A stretch of DNA of 60,000 nt. It comes from Zygnema cylindricum. Taxonomy: Eukaryota > Streptophyta > Zygnematophyceae > Zygnematales > Zygnemataceae. Where the stretch lies: the NCBI GenBank assembly GCA_037447655.1, contig JBBHKE010002973.1, forward strand, positions 356,322 to 416,321, read 5' to 3'. The translations under genes and the position numbers were made by a program. Position 1 is the stretch's first letter. Every line of letters begins with the position of its first letter. Positions 48,201 to 58,309 of the stretch are shown one piece after another. The notes under the pieces were generated by a model. That model worked only from the letters and a program-made list of their open reading frames with translations. It was not told the DNA's origin and did not search any database.

Positions 48201-48495
48201 AACTAGCAGTAAAGACTCCTTTCCTAGTGCTAGTATCAAAACCCTATCATCTAATACAGACGTAGAGATGAGGTTTTTGTTTAGCTGTGGAATAAACAAT
48301 ACATCGGAGAATGTAACTATAGATGTCTTTCCTTCTACCAACAGTTTCAAATCTAACGATCCTACAAGAGTAATAGTGACTATCCTCCCATCCCCGTACT
48401 CAATCTCTACAGTGGGAATCTTTCTTATCTTAGTGAACAGGTGTTTATCGTATCACATGTGCATGGAGGCACCTGAATCTACAATCCTGCATGCT
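45279..48495 (-). pseudogene. B-family Pol (protease, integrase, RT, RNase H)
   Basis: Protease active site IVDSGASMHM near 48,465-48,490, followed by a TGA. GAG-pre-integrase: WKKRLGHVNLDML, DCSGCAQGKAHRLPF. Integrase: the first catalytic Asp is replaced (HTNIWG instead of HTDIWG), then RSDNGGEY and NPELNG; the core is open for 243 codons (47,425-48,156). [41 protein letters not shown] and IYVDDLLVLS near 46,250-46,275, with a stop just before it. RNase H: TTWSDACYNDAPMRRCTPGY, KAEYMAFCSAVKELMWVK, CDNQAAIAICTNLKHHFKA, end at KLKID 45,279. Frameshifts lie near 47,400, 46,663 and 45,520. Confidence 0.84.
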
Positions 48496-49008
48496 TCACC
48501 TTTCAATCCACCGAAAGCACATTTCTGATTTCGTGGAATTTCTACCTCGTTTGTTGCTTCCAACTCCTCATCCAATAGGAGCTCATCGTCCTTGTCTTCG
48601 GATTTCACCTAATGTACCTGTGTCATAAGGGCCTTTTTCTTTCCTCTCGGGGTTCCACCGGTCTGCCCCTCCTTTAACCGAAGCTCAGTTTGTTTAATGC
48701 ACTCCGCCATATTGTGCCCTGGTTTCTTACAGAAAATGACATAAACCCTTGGGAGCCCTTGGTCCGAACTCGTCGGTCTGATTTTTTTGCTCCCCTCCTC
48801 CGTAATTTCCCACCGGTCTCCAAGAATCCTTGTTCCTCCAGTCGGTCCCAGCTGCCAAGGCTTGCCCACTCTTTCCTCCCCTTCGGATATCAATTGTATT
48901 CTCCTGAACGAGAATCATTTCGTACCACTGAGTTCCATATCCACCTTGAGTCCGGCAAGTCCTGTAGAAGGTTCACTATGTTCTCGAACTCATCGGGTAA
49001 CTTCACCG
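48496..49008 (-). pseudogene. B-family Gag 3' segment with zinc knuckle
   Basis: Reads KLPDEFENIVNLLQDLPDSR (about 48,950-49,005), GKSGQALAAGTDWRNKDSW, zinc knuckle C-x2-C-KKPGHNMAEC near 48,695-48,735, and the acidic linker DDELLLDEELEATNEVEIPR (about 48,540). A frame change occurs at about 48,890. Upstream of 49,008 the match ends and a C LTR begins, so the 5' half of gag and the 5' LTR are missing here. Confidence 0.78.
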
Positions 49009-49811
49009 TATGCTCCCCGAGATTCCCACTTCCCAATGTTATCTTGTCACATGGTGTCAGGTCATGACACGCCAAAAAACGCCAATGTGGCCATTCCGGA
49101 ATTCCGGCTTGCACCTTGGCGGTCGATGATGTCATACTAATTACATGACTGTACCGTATACAGAAAGTACAAGTGCCGGGGTACTTTTGTACGGACATTG
49201 TACGACACAACCATTATGCGTCATTTGTCACATCCGAATTTGTTGGCTTCTAATCTGAAGATTCCGTAAACTTGTATGATGTTGCCACGTGTCATCCGGA
49301 GTGGTGACGTCCGCAAACCGCCAAATTGTCCTTTTCGTGAAGCCGGCGCTAACCACGGCCGTCCGATTTATATCGTCATTTAATACGGACCGTCGAAACA
49401 AATGTTCGTACTATTTGTTTCATCTAATAATTAAAGTACAATTGTTTTTAAGCCCTATATATCGTAATCCAGTTAAATGGAAAATCCTACGCGTAATTAT
49501 TAAGCATCTATCAAACCCAATATGTCCTAGCACTAGTCTTAGACTAAACGGACAAAGCTAACGGCTACGTATTGTGTGACGGACGGTAGGTACCACGATC
49601 AAATCCTGGGTCCGTCAAATACCTTTTTAGTAAACCTACCATTATCTACTCTAGTCTCTGTGGAGAGCTTAGGCAGCCATGGCTCTAGCTCCCTCTTCAG
49701 CCTTCATTGACTATAACGAGTGTTGGGGCTTAGAGAAGGGAGTAAAAGGTAGACGACCTTTGCTTTTTTTCCTATCATAAATAAAGACCTAAAAAATACT
49801 CAAATATCAAC
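49009..49811 (-). repeat. copia LTR, family C, reverse (partial 3' LTR)
   Basis: Covers the LTR from its sense start TGTTGATATTTGAG at 49,811 down to the CCCCGAGATTCCCACTTCCC block. GTAC motifs at 49,150-49,205, CCACGTGTCATCCGG block at 49,285 and a tRNA-like GATCAAATCCTGGGTCC at about 49,600. Confidence 0.75.
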
Positions 49812-49842
49812 ATGGACTTTATTTTCTAGTCTATTTCAATTT

Positions 49843-50391
49843 TTACAAACAAATAAACAAATATTCCGCTCCCTTTTTCTTTTTCCTTGTCCTTTTCCTT
49901 TTCCTTTCATAAGACTTTAAGACAACACCTATATATTTAATAAGGTCCATTAAATGAGCTGAAGTAAACATTCCATCTAGCTGATCATAAATTTCATTTA
50001 GCATTCCACGTTTTATAAATCTGAGCAAAGATATTTTCAACCTTATCTCTTTTCCATCCACATAAAAACCGATTTCCCTCTTGCAATTCAACCAGGCAGC
50101 CCCATCTCCAATCTGCAACACACACTCAGATGCTAACCCTTTTACGTGTACACTTTTATACATGACATCACCCCTATTAGTGATGTCAAGTCCACTACCC
50201 CCCAAATTTTCCGAAAAACCAAGTATCCCCGCTAAGTTCCTCATAAGATCTACGTCTTCCGTACTCATATTTTTATCCATGATACTCACCCCATTTTTTG
50301 AACTTTCCTCACTCTCTCCCATGGAATTCTTTCCACTATCACTTTCTAACTTTATTCCCAATAAATATTTCTCCTCCCCTAAACCTTTCAT
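49843..50391 (-). pseudogene. C-family Pol remnant reduced by large in-frame deletions
   Basis: A 182-codon open frame that starts MKGLGEEKYLLGIKLESD (RT end), passes to GVSIMDKNMSTEDVDLMRN, then LDITNRGDVMYKS and VLQIGDGAAWLNCKRE (RNase H pieces). It finishes in a Lys/Arg tail (YERKRKRTRKKKKGAE). Compared with other copies, protease, integrase, RT catalytic core and most of RNase H are gone, yet no stop interrupts what is left. RNase H Asp of WSDA is not preserved (TNRGD). Confidence 0.7.
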
Positions 50392-50534
50392 TAAATATTT
50401 TTCTTTTCGCTATCTTTTAAAACCCCCTCAAATTTACTCCTCCCCGTTTCTCGGAATCCATTGAAGTCTCCCTATCCGACCAGTTTTCTGTTTCCCACAA
50501 ATTTATTAAATTAACCTAATCATTTCTAACTCCC

Positions 50535-51756
50535 TCAAGTATCTCCATTCCCTTTACTTCCCTTATACCTCCAAAAGCACATTGTTGCTTTCGTGGAATT
50601 TATGTGTACTTTTCTCTCTTCTCCATTCTGCCAATGTGAATAAACTCCAAAATTTCTTCCATCCTCTTTCTCCTTTTCCCCTTCTTCCTCCTCATTCACA
50701 TACCAACTTCTAAGTTCTTCCAAACAAGGACACTCTTCTATATAGTGACCCGGTTTCCTACAAGCGAAGCAAACATTTTTTTTCAAAGTTCCCCATTTTT
50801 TTCCTCTTATTCTCTTTCCACCGAAGTTCTGATAAGGTTTACCTTTGTCTTTCTTACTCTCATCACGCTTTCGCTCGTCACCGCCGTTTGTTCTCATCAC
50901 GCTTCTGCTCGTCACCATCGTTCTTGTCATCACGCTTCCGCGTGTCACCACCAGCTGTAAATGTATTCATCTTGTTACTTCCCCTACAAAGCTCCAAAGT
51001 GCTTTCCCTCACAAGAATCATCCCCATGGTAATGCTGCAAGTCCATGAGGAGCAATCTATTGCCTGAATACGGTAAAATATGTCTTTGTTCTCATCTGGA
51101 AGTTTCATGATTAGTGTGTTAATCTTTCTCACCTTTGATTCTAGATATCCCGCACTAGCAAGCTCAACATATAATGCAGAAATATCATTGCAAAACTTTA
51201 TCATGCTACCGCCTTTATAAACATAGGCCACAATTTCTTGTTTTACTAACAACTACCAATGTATAGTCTCACTCTTATAAATCTAAATTAGTGTTTCCCA
51301 AATTTCCAAAGACTTGGTGAGATTTAAAAGAGTGATAGCTATGGACTTACACACATATCTAAATATGAGATGTTTTGCTATAGTGTTTTTATATTCCCAA
51401 ATTTTACTGTCATTTTCTTCAGTTTTTGGTTCAGTTATGCCCTCCACAAGTGGAACCGTAGCCGAAAGCCTAGCTCCCCTCACCATCGATGTCCCTTTAT
51501 CCTTCTCCCCTTTTCCTTCTCCATGGTAATGATTTTCCCTTCACCTTCGGTTGCATCCTTACCCCGGTTGGTTTTCTGGAAAGCCTTAGATGATTCTCCA
51601 TAGTGAGTTCCTCCAAAGCCCGGTGGCGGACACCTCACTTGTCCCGGAACAATTCCCCATAAGTGCTTTTCGAAAAGCAATCCCTCAATTGTGAACTCCT
51701 AATAAGTGAGGTATGTTCCATCAAACATAGGTACCCTAAATGGTGGGCCCATAACC
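50535..51756 (-). pseudogene. C-family Gag
   Basis: From the primer site down: HLWGIVPGQVRCPPPGFGG (about 51,600-51,660), IAKHLIFRYVCKSIAI, YVYKGGSMIKFCNDISALYV (about 51,190), MILVRESTLELCRGSNK, then an acidic-basic repeat and zinc knuckle CFACRKPGHYIEEC (about 50,730-50,771). Several shifts and stops. The usual ATG 20 bases inside the LTR is changed (ATA), so the start is lost. Just before the knuckle, three imperfect ~30-base repeats (50,876-50,951) encode GD-x2-KRD-type charge repeats. Confidence 0.75.
51742..51756 (-). other. primer-binding site of C, internal initiator tRNA-Met type
   Basis: On the - strand an exact GGTTATGGGCCCACC next to the LTR end GAATTACA. Confidence 0.85.
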
Positions 51757-52001
51757 TGTAATTCTATGGGCTCCTTTGCCTCACAGAATTCGCACATCCA
51801 AAGAAGCTAATCTAGATAGTGCCGACTCCAAGTATATATAAACCCAAATGATTGACTCCTTGACATTCAAAACTTCATTACAGCTTCACCCCAGTGAAAT
51901 ATGACTTTTTGTGTGCTCAGTTCCACCACAGAATGCAAAGTTGGAATGTGAGTTTTGGATAACTTTCCCCACTTTGACTTTCCCTTAGAAATGCAGCCAC
52001 C
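51757..52001 (-). repeat. copia LTR, family C, reverse (terminal 245 bases)
   Basis: The 3'-most part of the C 5' LTR, cut at 52,001 by a forward C LTR. The same LTR portion appears again at 53,132-53,377 on the other side of that forward LTR. Confidence 0.75.
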
Positions 52002-53110
52002 TGTTGATATTTGTGTATTTTCTAGGTCTGTATTAGGATAGAAAAAGAGTTGAGGCGGTATGCCTCTAACTCCCCTTCCCAAGCCCCCACACTTGTTGTA
52101 GTCACTGAAGGCTGGAAAGGGAGCTAGAGCCATGGCTACCTAAACTCTCTAGAGAAGACAAGGGGTGGATTAGGTAGATTTACCAAAATATACATGACGG
52201 ACCGAGGAATTGATCCTGGTATCTGGCGTCTGTCAAACCTCTGCAGCCGTCAGCTTTAACCGTTAAGTCTAGATCTAGTGTTATGATACATTACGTTTGA
52301 TAAATATCTAAATAGTTACACGTAGATTAATTTGTTTAACGGGATATAGATACTTAGTACATAGATACAGTTTAACTTAGTACGGAGTACCATACGGTGA
52401 CGGAATGGATACCGCGCATTTGTTTCGCTATCGAAACAAATATCGCGCACCAATTTTTGACGGCTAAAATTGAATGCCGGTTTAAATCGGACGGCCGCGA
52501 TAAATGCCGAGATCGCGGAACACGTTTTTTGGCGTTTGCGGACGTCACCACTCTGAATAACACGTGGCGACATTATACAGGTTGCAGAATCTCCGGAAAA
52601 CAACATAACAAATCCGGATGTGACAAATGTCACATTATAACATCATCGTACAATGTCCGTACATAAAGTACTCTGGCACCTGTACTTCTTGTACGGTACC
52701 ATTTTTTTGACGTGGCATGACCTGGCGCCACGTGGAGGGATAAGATTTGGAAGCAGGAATTCCGGCTATTATAAGAGCGAATCCCGATGGGACATGTGTT
52801 GACCTTTTTAGCCATGTCCTACGATGGCTGTACGAAAGGTCACCGGCACCCGTACCTTTATGTACTATACAGTAATTTGATTGTTCCGTACCTCAGTACT
52901 AGAGGGTTTAGGGAGGAGTTTATGACTTAGAATATTTTTGGTAGGTAGCTGCCTCTCCTAGAGAGCACCTTGTATAAATGGCAAACTTTGGCCAGCCATA
53001 ACTATCAACTCAGTTGACCAAATTAAGTGATTATTTTTGCTGCGGACTCAAGGGAGTCCACGCTACACAGGGGTGTAGTCGGTCAGAGTCTTTGCCTGCC
53101 TGGGTGGCTT
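52002..53110 (+). repeat. copia LTR, family C-like, forward, 3'-truncated
   Basis: Starts TGTTGATATTTGTG and includes an antisense tRNA-like block (about 52,200-52,275), CACGTGGCGACATTATAC, the CGTGGCATGACCTGGCGCCA palindrome near 52,711, GTAC motifs and TATAAATGG near 52,973. Similarity ends at GGGTGGCT, roughly 250 bases before the expected LTR end; about 20 unexplained bases follow. Confidence 0.72.
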
Positions 53111-53131
53111 GCTAGATCTTACCGCGGATGG

Positions 53132-54378
53132 TGAAATTTTATGGGCTCCATTGCCACACAAATTTCGCAAATTAAAAGAAGCTAACCTAGATAGTGTCGA
53201 CTCCAAGTTTATATAAACCCAAATGATTGACCCCTTGACAATCAGAACCCCATTAGAGCTTCACCCTTGTGAAATAAGACTTTGTGTGTGCTCACTTCCA
53301 CCACAAAATGCAAAGTTAGAATATGAGATTTGGACACATTCACCCACTTTGACTTTCCCTTGAAAATACAGCCACCCAGGCAGGAAAAAACTCTGACCGA
53401 TTACACCCTAGTGTAGCGTGGTCTCCTTTCAGTCCGCAGCAAAAATAATCACTAAAAATGATTAACTAAATTGATAGTTATGACTAGCAAAAGTTTACCA
53501 TTTATACAAGGTGCTCTTTAGGAGAGGCAACTAACTACCAAGAATATTCTAAGTCGTAAAACCCCTCTCTAAGCCCCCTAGTACTAAAGTACGAACCAAT
53601 GACAACACTGTAAAGTACATTAAGGTACACGTGTCGGTGTACCTTTTGTACAACCATCGTACGAAATGGCCAAAAACCAGCACGTGTCTTATCCGAACTC
53701 GTTCTTTCAACTCTTGGAATTTGTGATGCCAAATATTATCTCTCCACGTGGCTCTAGGTCATGCCAAGTTTGAAAAACAGTACCGTACAGAGAGTAAAAG
53801 TGTCGGAGTAATTTCTGTACGTACATTGTACGACATCGCCATAGTGCGACATTTGTCACTTCCGGATTTGTTGTCTTCCGTTTCGGAAATTCCGTAAGCC
53901 CGTATGATGCTGCCATGTGTCATCCTGAGTGGTGGCGTCTGCAAACTGCCAAACTGTCCTTTTCGCGATGTCGGCGCTAACCACGATTGTCCGATTTACA
54001 TCGTCATTTAAAACGGACCTTCGAAATAAATGTCTGAACTATTTATTTCATCCGGTACTAAAAGTACAACTGTTTCTATGCCCTATATAACGTAATCCAA
54101 TTAAATGGAAAACCCTACCTGTAACTATTTAAATATCTATCAAACCCTATATGTCCTAGCACTAGTCCTAGACTAAATGGACAAAGCTAACAGCTACGGG
54201 ATGTTTGATGGACGGTAGGTACCAGGATAAAATCCTGGGTCCGTGAAATACCTTTTTGGTAAACACACCATTATCTACTCGTGTCTTTCTGGAGAGCTTA
54301 GGCAGTCATGGCTCTTGTTCCCTCTCTAGCCTTTAATGACTACAACAAGTGTGGGGGCTTAGAGAAGGGAGTCAGAGG
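53132..54378 (-). repeat. copia LTR, family C, reverse (main part, interrupted by D)
   Basis: Lower end TGAAATTTTATGGG. It reads through the whole LTR to AGAGG at 54,374-54,378, where D is inserted; the remaining 63 bases are at 59,443-59,505. No primer site lies below 53,132, unlike the copy at 51,757. Confidence 0.78.
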
Positions 54379-55490
54379 TGTTGTTTTGAAAAGTTTGTTT
54401 CGTGTGTACGCAAAATTTTGTGCACTTTTGACAGTTCGTGCGCAATGTAATTTATTGTGGAGGTTTGAATGGATTCATGGATTGGGGGAGCGAACGAACG
54501 GATATAAATTATGTGATGTAAAAGACTCATTGAGTGGCGTGAACAAGCATTGACAAATGGATGGTGGATCGCGAAGCGATCCAAGGTGGAGTAAACGAAA
54601 TGTTGAAATAGGCACCGTCGGTGCGACGTAGCAACGATGCAGACAAGACAACGTAGCTGCCGTTATTTTAGATAAATACGCGCCGCCGGTACGGAGCAGC
54701 TGCAATGCAGACAAGTCAACGTAGCTTCGGATAATTTGATTTGATCCTTACGGACAAAACAGCTGTCGCAGCTGCAAATAATATGAATAGTATAGATTCT
54801 GAGTAATGATATTTGTTTAGTGGTTTCTTAGTGGTAGCTTGGTTTTTGACGTACGAAGATTGTGGAGATGTCGTTGTAAATATTGTGTACAACATAGGTT
54901 TGTCTTTTTGCTAATTAGTTTATTTGTGTAGATGTATTTAGTCTGACATACCTCAAACTATTAGGGTATAATTACAGTAGTTCAGGTAGATGGTAGATAC
55001 CGTACGGCTGGTATGCCTCCGTACATTCAGTAGTGAACTCTCTGAGTATAACTTGTAGGACTTAATAATATTTTGAGTATCACATCAAGTTTATCAAAGC
55101 AATGGCAAACTATTTTGTGCATCTTTGACCTGTTTGGTGTTTTTCATGTGAAACTTTGTGAAGTTATTCTATGGTATAGAATCTATATGTGTGTGCAGTT
55201 TCATTCTATTCTGTTATTTCTGTAAGATTCTATGAGAGGTCTAAGTGGTTAGTTTGTGAAGTTGTTAGCTGTTTTTGTGAAACTCTAGAGCTTATATCTT
55301 CTAGATTCCTTAGTGGATTTGGCTGTAAATTTCGGAGCTTACATTGTCTAAAGTATATTGCTTATTGGTGCAGTTTGAGGTGGTTTTATCTATTGTGGAG
55401 TAATATGTGTTGTCTGAAACACAGTTGTTTGAGGGGTAGTCTGTGGTGCTTCCGAGTGTAGTCCATGGATGAAATAGGCTATGGAAAATA
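54379..55490 (+). repeat. 5' LTR of D
   Basis: TGTTGTTTTGAAAAG start; end ...GGAAAATA (CA lost). Contains a perfect hairpin GGATCGC-GAA-GCGATCC at 54566-54582, and two tandem ~65-base units at about 54,611-54,740 sharing ATGCAGACAAG-CAACGTAGCT. Gag ATG is at 55465. Confidence 0.85.
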
Positions 55491-57174
55491 GGTTATGGGC
55501 CCACACCCATGGCTACCTATATTTGATGGATCAAAATATCACTACTAGAAATATGCGCTTGAGAGCTACTTCGAGATGATGGAGCTAATTGATGTGGTGG
55601 ATGGTACCTTGGCCGAAACATCTAATGGATGGAAAAGGTAAAATCATGAGTGTCTAAGGGTTATCAAGAACTCCTTGACTGGGGATTTAGTAATGTCATT
55701 CCTAAGTTTTAAAAAGGCAGCTAAAGTATTGAAGTGCTTAGAATGTATGTATGCAAAGACGTATTTATATCATTGGCTTAGTAGTGTTCCCAAAATAGTT
55801 GAACACAAGTATGTAGGAGGTAGTATGGAGAAACACTGTATTGACTTAGAAGTAGTATTTGCAAAAAATGATTTGGCAAGAGGTAACTTTACAGATGCTC
55901 AACAAGCTATCTTGTTAATGAGAAGTTTATCTAAAGAATATAAGAGTGCACTAGATCGCTTGACTTTAATTGATAAAATGGACTGGAGCTTAACTGTAGG
56001 TAGACGAGTTGTTTTAGATGAATAAGCTAATAGAAGGGTTTTATCAAGTGAAAGGAATATAAAGGAGTCTAAGTCTCAGTTTCAGAAAATTAAAGGTAAT
56101 AGTGATTTTGGAGATCGGCCTAAGAATTGTTTTTACTGTAATGATTTAGGACATACCTTCAGGGTATGTCCATCCTATAAAAGTGCATGTGTTACATGGA
56201 ATTTCAGAGATGGATGGGACAACAACCTAGTTCGACCCCCAACAAGAAGGGAATCAAGTGCTTTCGCGAGTGAGAGAAAAGACTCGACAAATGACAAAAA
56301 ACATACACCCTATGATGACAAATTTATTTATTTACCGACCTTCTGTGTTGTTCGGAATGGAGTGAAGAAGGAGGTGATAGAAAAAGATTTGGTGTCTGTC
56401 CCTTTTCCCGACGACAGATTGGTGAGTAACAAAGAGTTACAGGAGGAAGAGTTTATTGAAGTAAGAAAAAATGGAGGTAGTGAAGGTCACTTGGAAGTGG
56501 AAGCCGGAAAATACTTAAGCATAAAGACTAATAAATTAAACCCAGTTTTTGGAGAAGGACCGGGCGAAGATATTTAGAAAATCGGAATTACGAATGAGGT
56601 GTATAATGTGCAAACTGGTGGAAGGAGTTATGTCACCGAAGATAGTGTGGTGAAGGACGAAAGAGTTAAGGACACAATTTTTGTGACCTTATCAGATGAC
56701 AAATTGGTGAGTGAAAATTGCTTACAAGACAGTTTGTTAACTTAAGTAAGAGGAGTTCAAGGAAGAGATGGACACTTAGAAGCAGAAACTAGAAATAAGG
56801 TGGATGTGGAAATTGGTGAACTAGGAGAAGAACAAAGAAAAACTATTCAGAAAAATGGAGTGATAAAAGAAGTTTGTGGGAGGGAAAAATGTAATTGAAA
56901 TGCAAAAGTTAGAAACATAGGAAAGGAAAATAGGAAGAAAATAGTGCAGCTGAAAAGAAGAAGAATCCAAATTAAAATTTCTCATATGAATGAAGTTAAT
57001 GGGAGTAGCAAATCTATGGAGAAAAAAATAAAGGTAAAACATAAAATTAATAATTTTGACATTAAACGAGTAGAAAATTGTGATAGAAATGTAAACTGTC
57101 AGAAAAGACAAAGGATCAAAGGCAAAAGAAAACATGTTCAGAAAGTGATCAAGAGAAGAGAGCAGGAGAAATGA
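55465..57174 (+). pseudogene. Gag-like protein of D with duplicated module and basic tail (about 570 codons)
   Basis: One frame without shifts from ATG 55465 to TGA 57172-57174, broken by seven in-frame stops (55489, 55546, 55639, 56023, 56575, 56743, 56896). The N-terminus follows the copia pattern (VMGPHPWLPIFDGSKYHY). The Gag helical region has HKYVGGSMEKHCIDLEVVFA and QQAILLMRSLSKEYKSALDR, closest to family A Gag. Zinc knuckle CFYCNDLGHTFRVC is at 56128-56169. Then comes a part unlike the other Gags here: an acidic module of about 95 residues present twice (SDD/PDD-[RK]LVS...GHLE[VA]E...GE-G), with anchors at 56404 and 56689. A strongly basic tail follows (KIVQLKRRRIQIKI, QKRQRIKGKRKHVQKVIKRR). 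No enzyme domain. The role of the module is unknown; the tail might bind nucleic acid or act as a nuclear signal. Confidence 0.8.
55491..55505 (+). other. primer-binding site of D, internal initiator tRNA-Met type
   Basis: GGTTATGGGCCCACA, 14 of 15 matching the initiator tRNA anticodon arm. Confidence 0.8.
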
Positions 57175-58309
57175 TTTTTTGGAGGACATTTTTGGAGAAT
57201 GTGAATTTAGAGAAATTTTAATTTTGGAAAAACTTATATGACACGCATATCTTATAAAGACAGCTACTTTTGACATTCGATATTTTTGGTAGGATTTTAG
57301 ATTTGGTTTTCTTCCTTGTTGAGTTAGTTGAAAAGAAACAAAAAGTTTTATTTATGTATTTTTGAAGACGAAGAACGCATCGAAAGCAATGGTGAATCAT
57401 CGGAAGCAGTTCGCGTCCCGAAGCAGCGATGCAGCATAGCAACGCAACGAAAGCAGTGGCGAATCATCAAAAGAAGTTCGCTTCGTGAAGCAGCGATGCA
57501 ACATAACAGCACAGATTAGAAAGATAGGTGTGGAAGTATGTGACAGGGGAGGAGGTACAACAATTGTTTGATGAAAGTGTGTAGAAGATAGATTTTCGAC
57601 AAATCTGATAACATGGCAGTGTGACGAATACGAGTGGAAATTCGGATTTACTGGAGAGGTGTTATAGCATTAGTAAAATGAATGTTTGGCCATTCATGGC
57701 ATAGGTGGAGCGGTTACAAGATGAGATTACTTCTGTACGAATGTGTAGAATCTGCACTGAAACCAAAACAAAAGAGGTACAAAAAGGCAGCAAAACAATG
57801 TACATTCAAGAAGAACGAATTTTACAAGGGGGCAGTTAAGGAAGTCGAAGGATGGAAGACATGGAAGGAAGCAGCAAGAGCAGTGGTGACATCAGCAGAA
57901 GCAGTAATGTTGTGATTGTTTGTGTAAATTCTTGAATGTTTAGCAGTGTAGGTTGTGAGAGAAATTTTTTCAAAATCTGAATATTATATAGGTCCTTGCT
58001 TTTTCAATATACGTCCATTGGAGTCTAAATGTCTACAGACAGAATGAAGTAGTGATTCTAAAGCTTTAGGGGAGTGTTCATTTGAAAGCTTTAGTCCTCA
58101 GTAGATGAGGATGTGAGGATGAAGTTGAGAGTAGAAAGGAGCAGCTGCTATGGCTGCGATGTCAAAGTAGCGCAGCAAAGCAACATAGCAGTGCATCTTA
58201 CATATTGTATTCAAACTAGGCTGCGAAGACAAACTAGCGCAGCATAACAGTATAGCATTTCACGCTGCATATTGTATTCTGGGTGCACGAAACTAAATTT
58301 TTAGGGGAG
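57175..58309 (+). repeat. 3' non-coding part of D with GCAGC-rich tandem repeats
   Basis: Two ~66-base units at about 57,370-57,510 share GAATCATC, AGTTCGC and GAAGCAGCGATGCA. Two further units at about 58,150-58,275 share GCTGCGA-G-CAAA-TAGCGCAGCA and CATATTGTATTC. Short open frames here (for example 57,682-57,915) lack known domains. Ends in the polypurine tract. Confidence 0.65.

Noticed and set aside
57682-57915. 77-codon frame in the 3' part of D as an extra gene
   Set aside because: No similarity to known proteins and no sign of conservation; the D protein frame already ended at 57,174.
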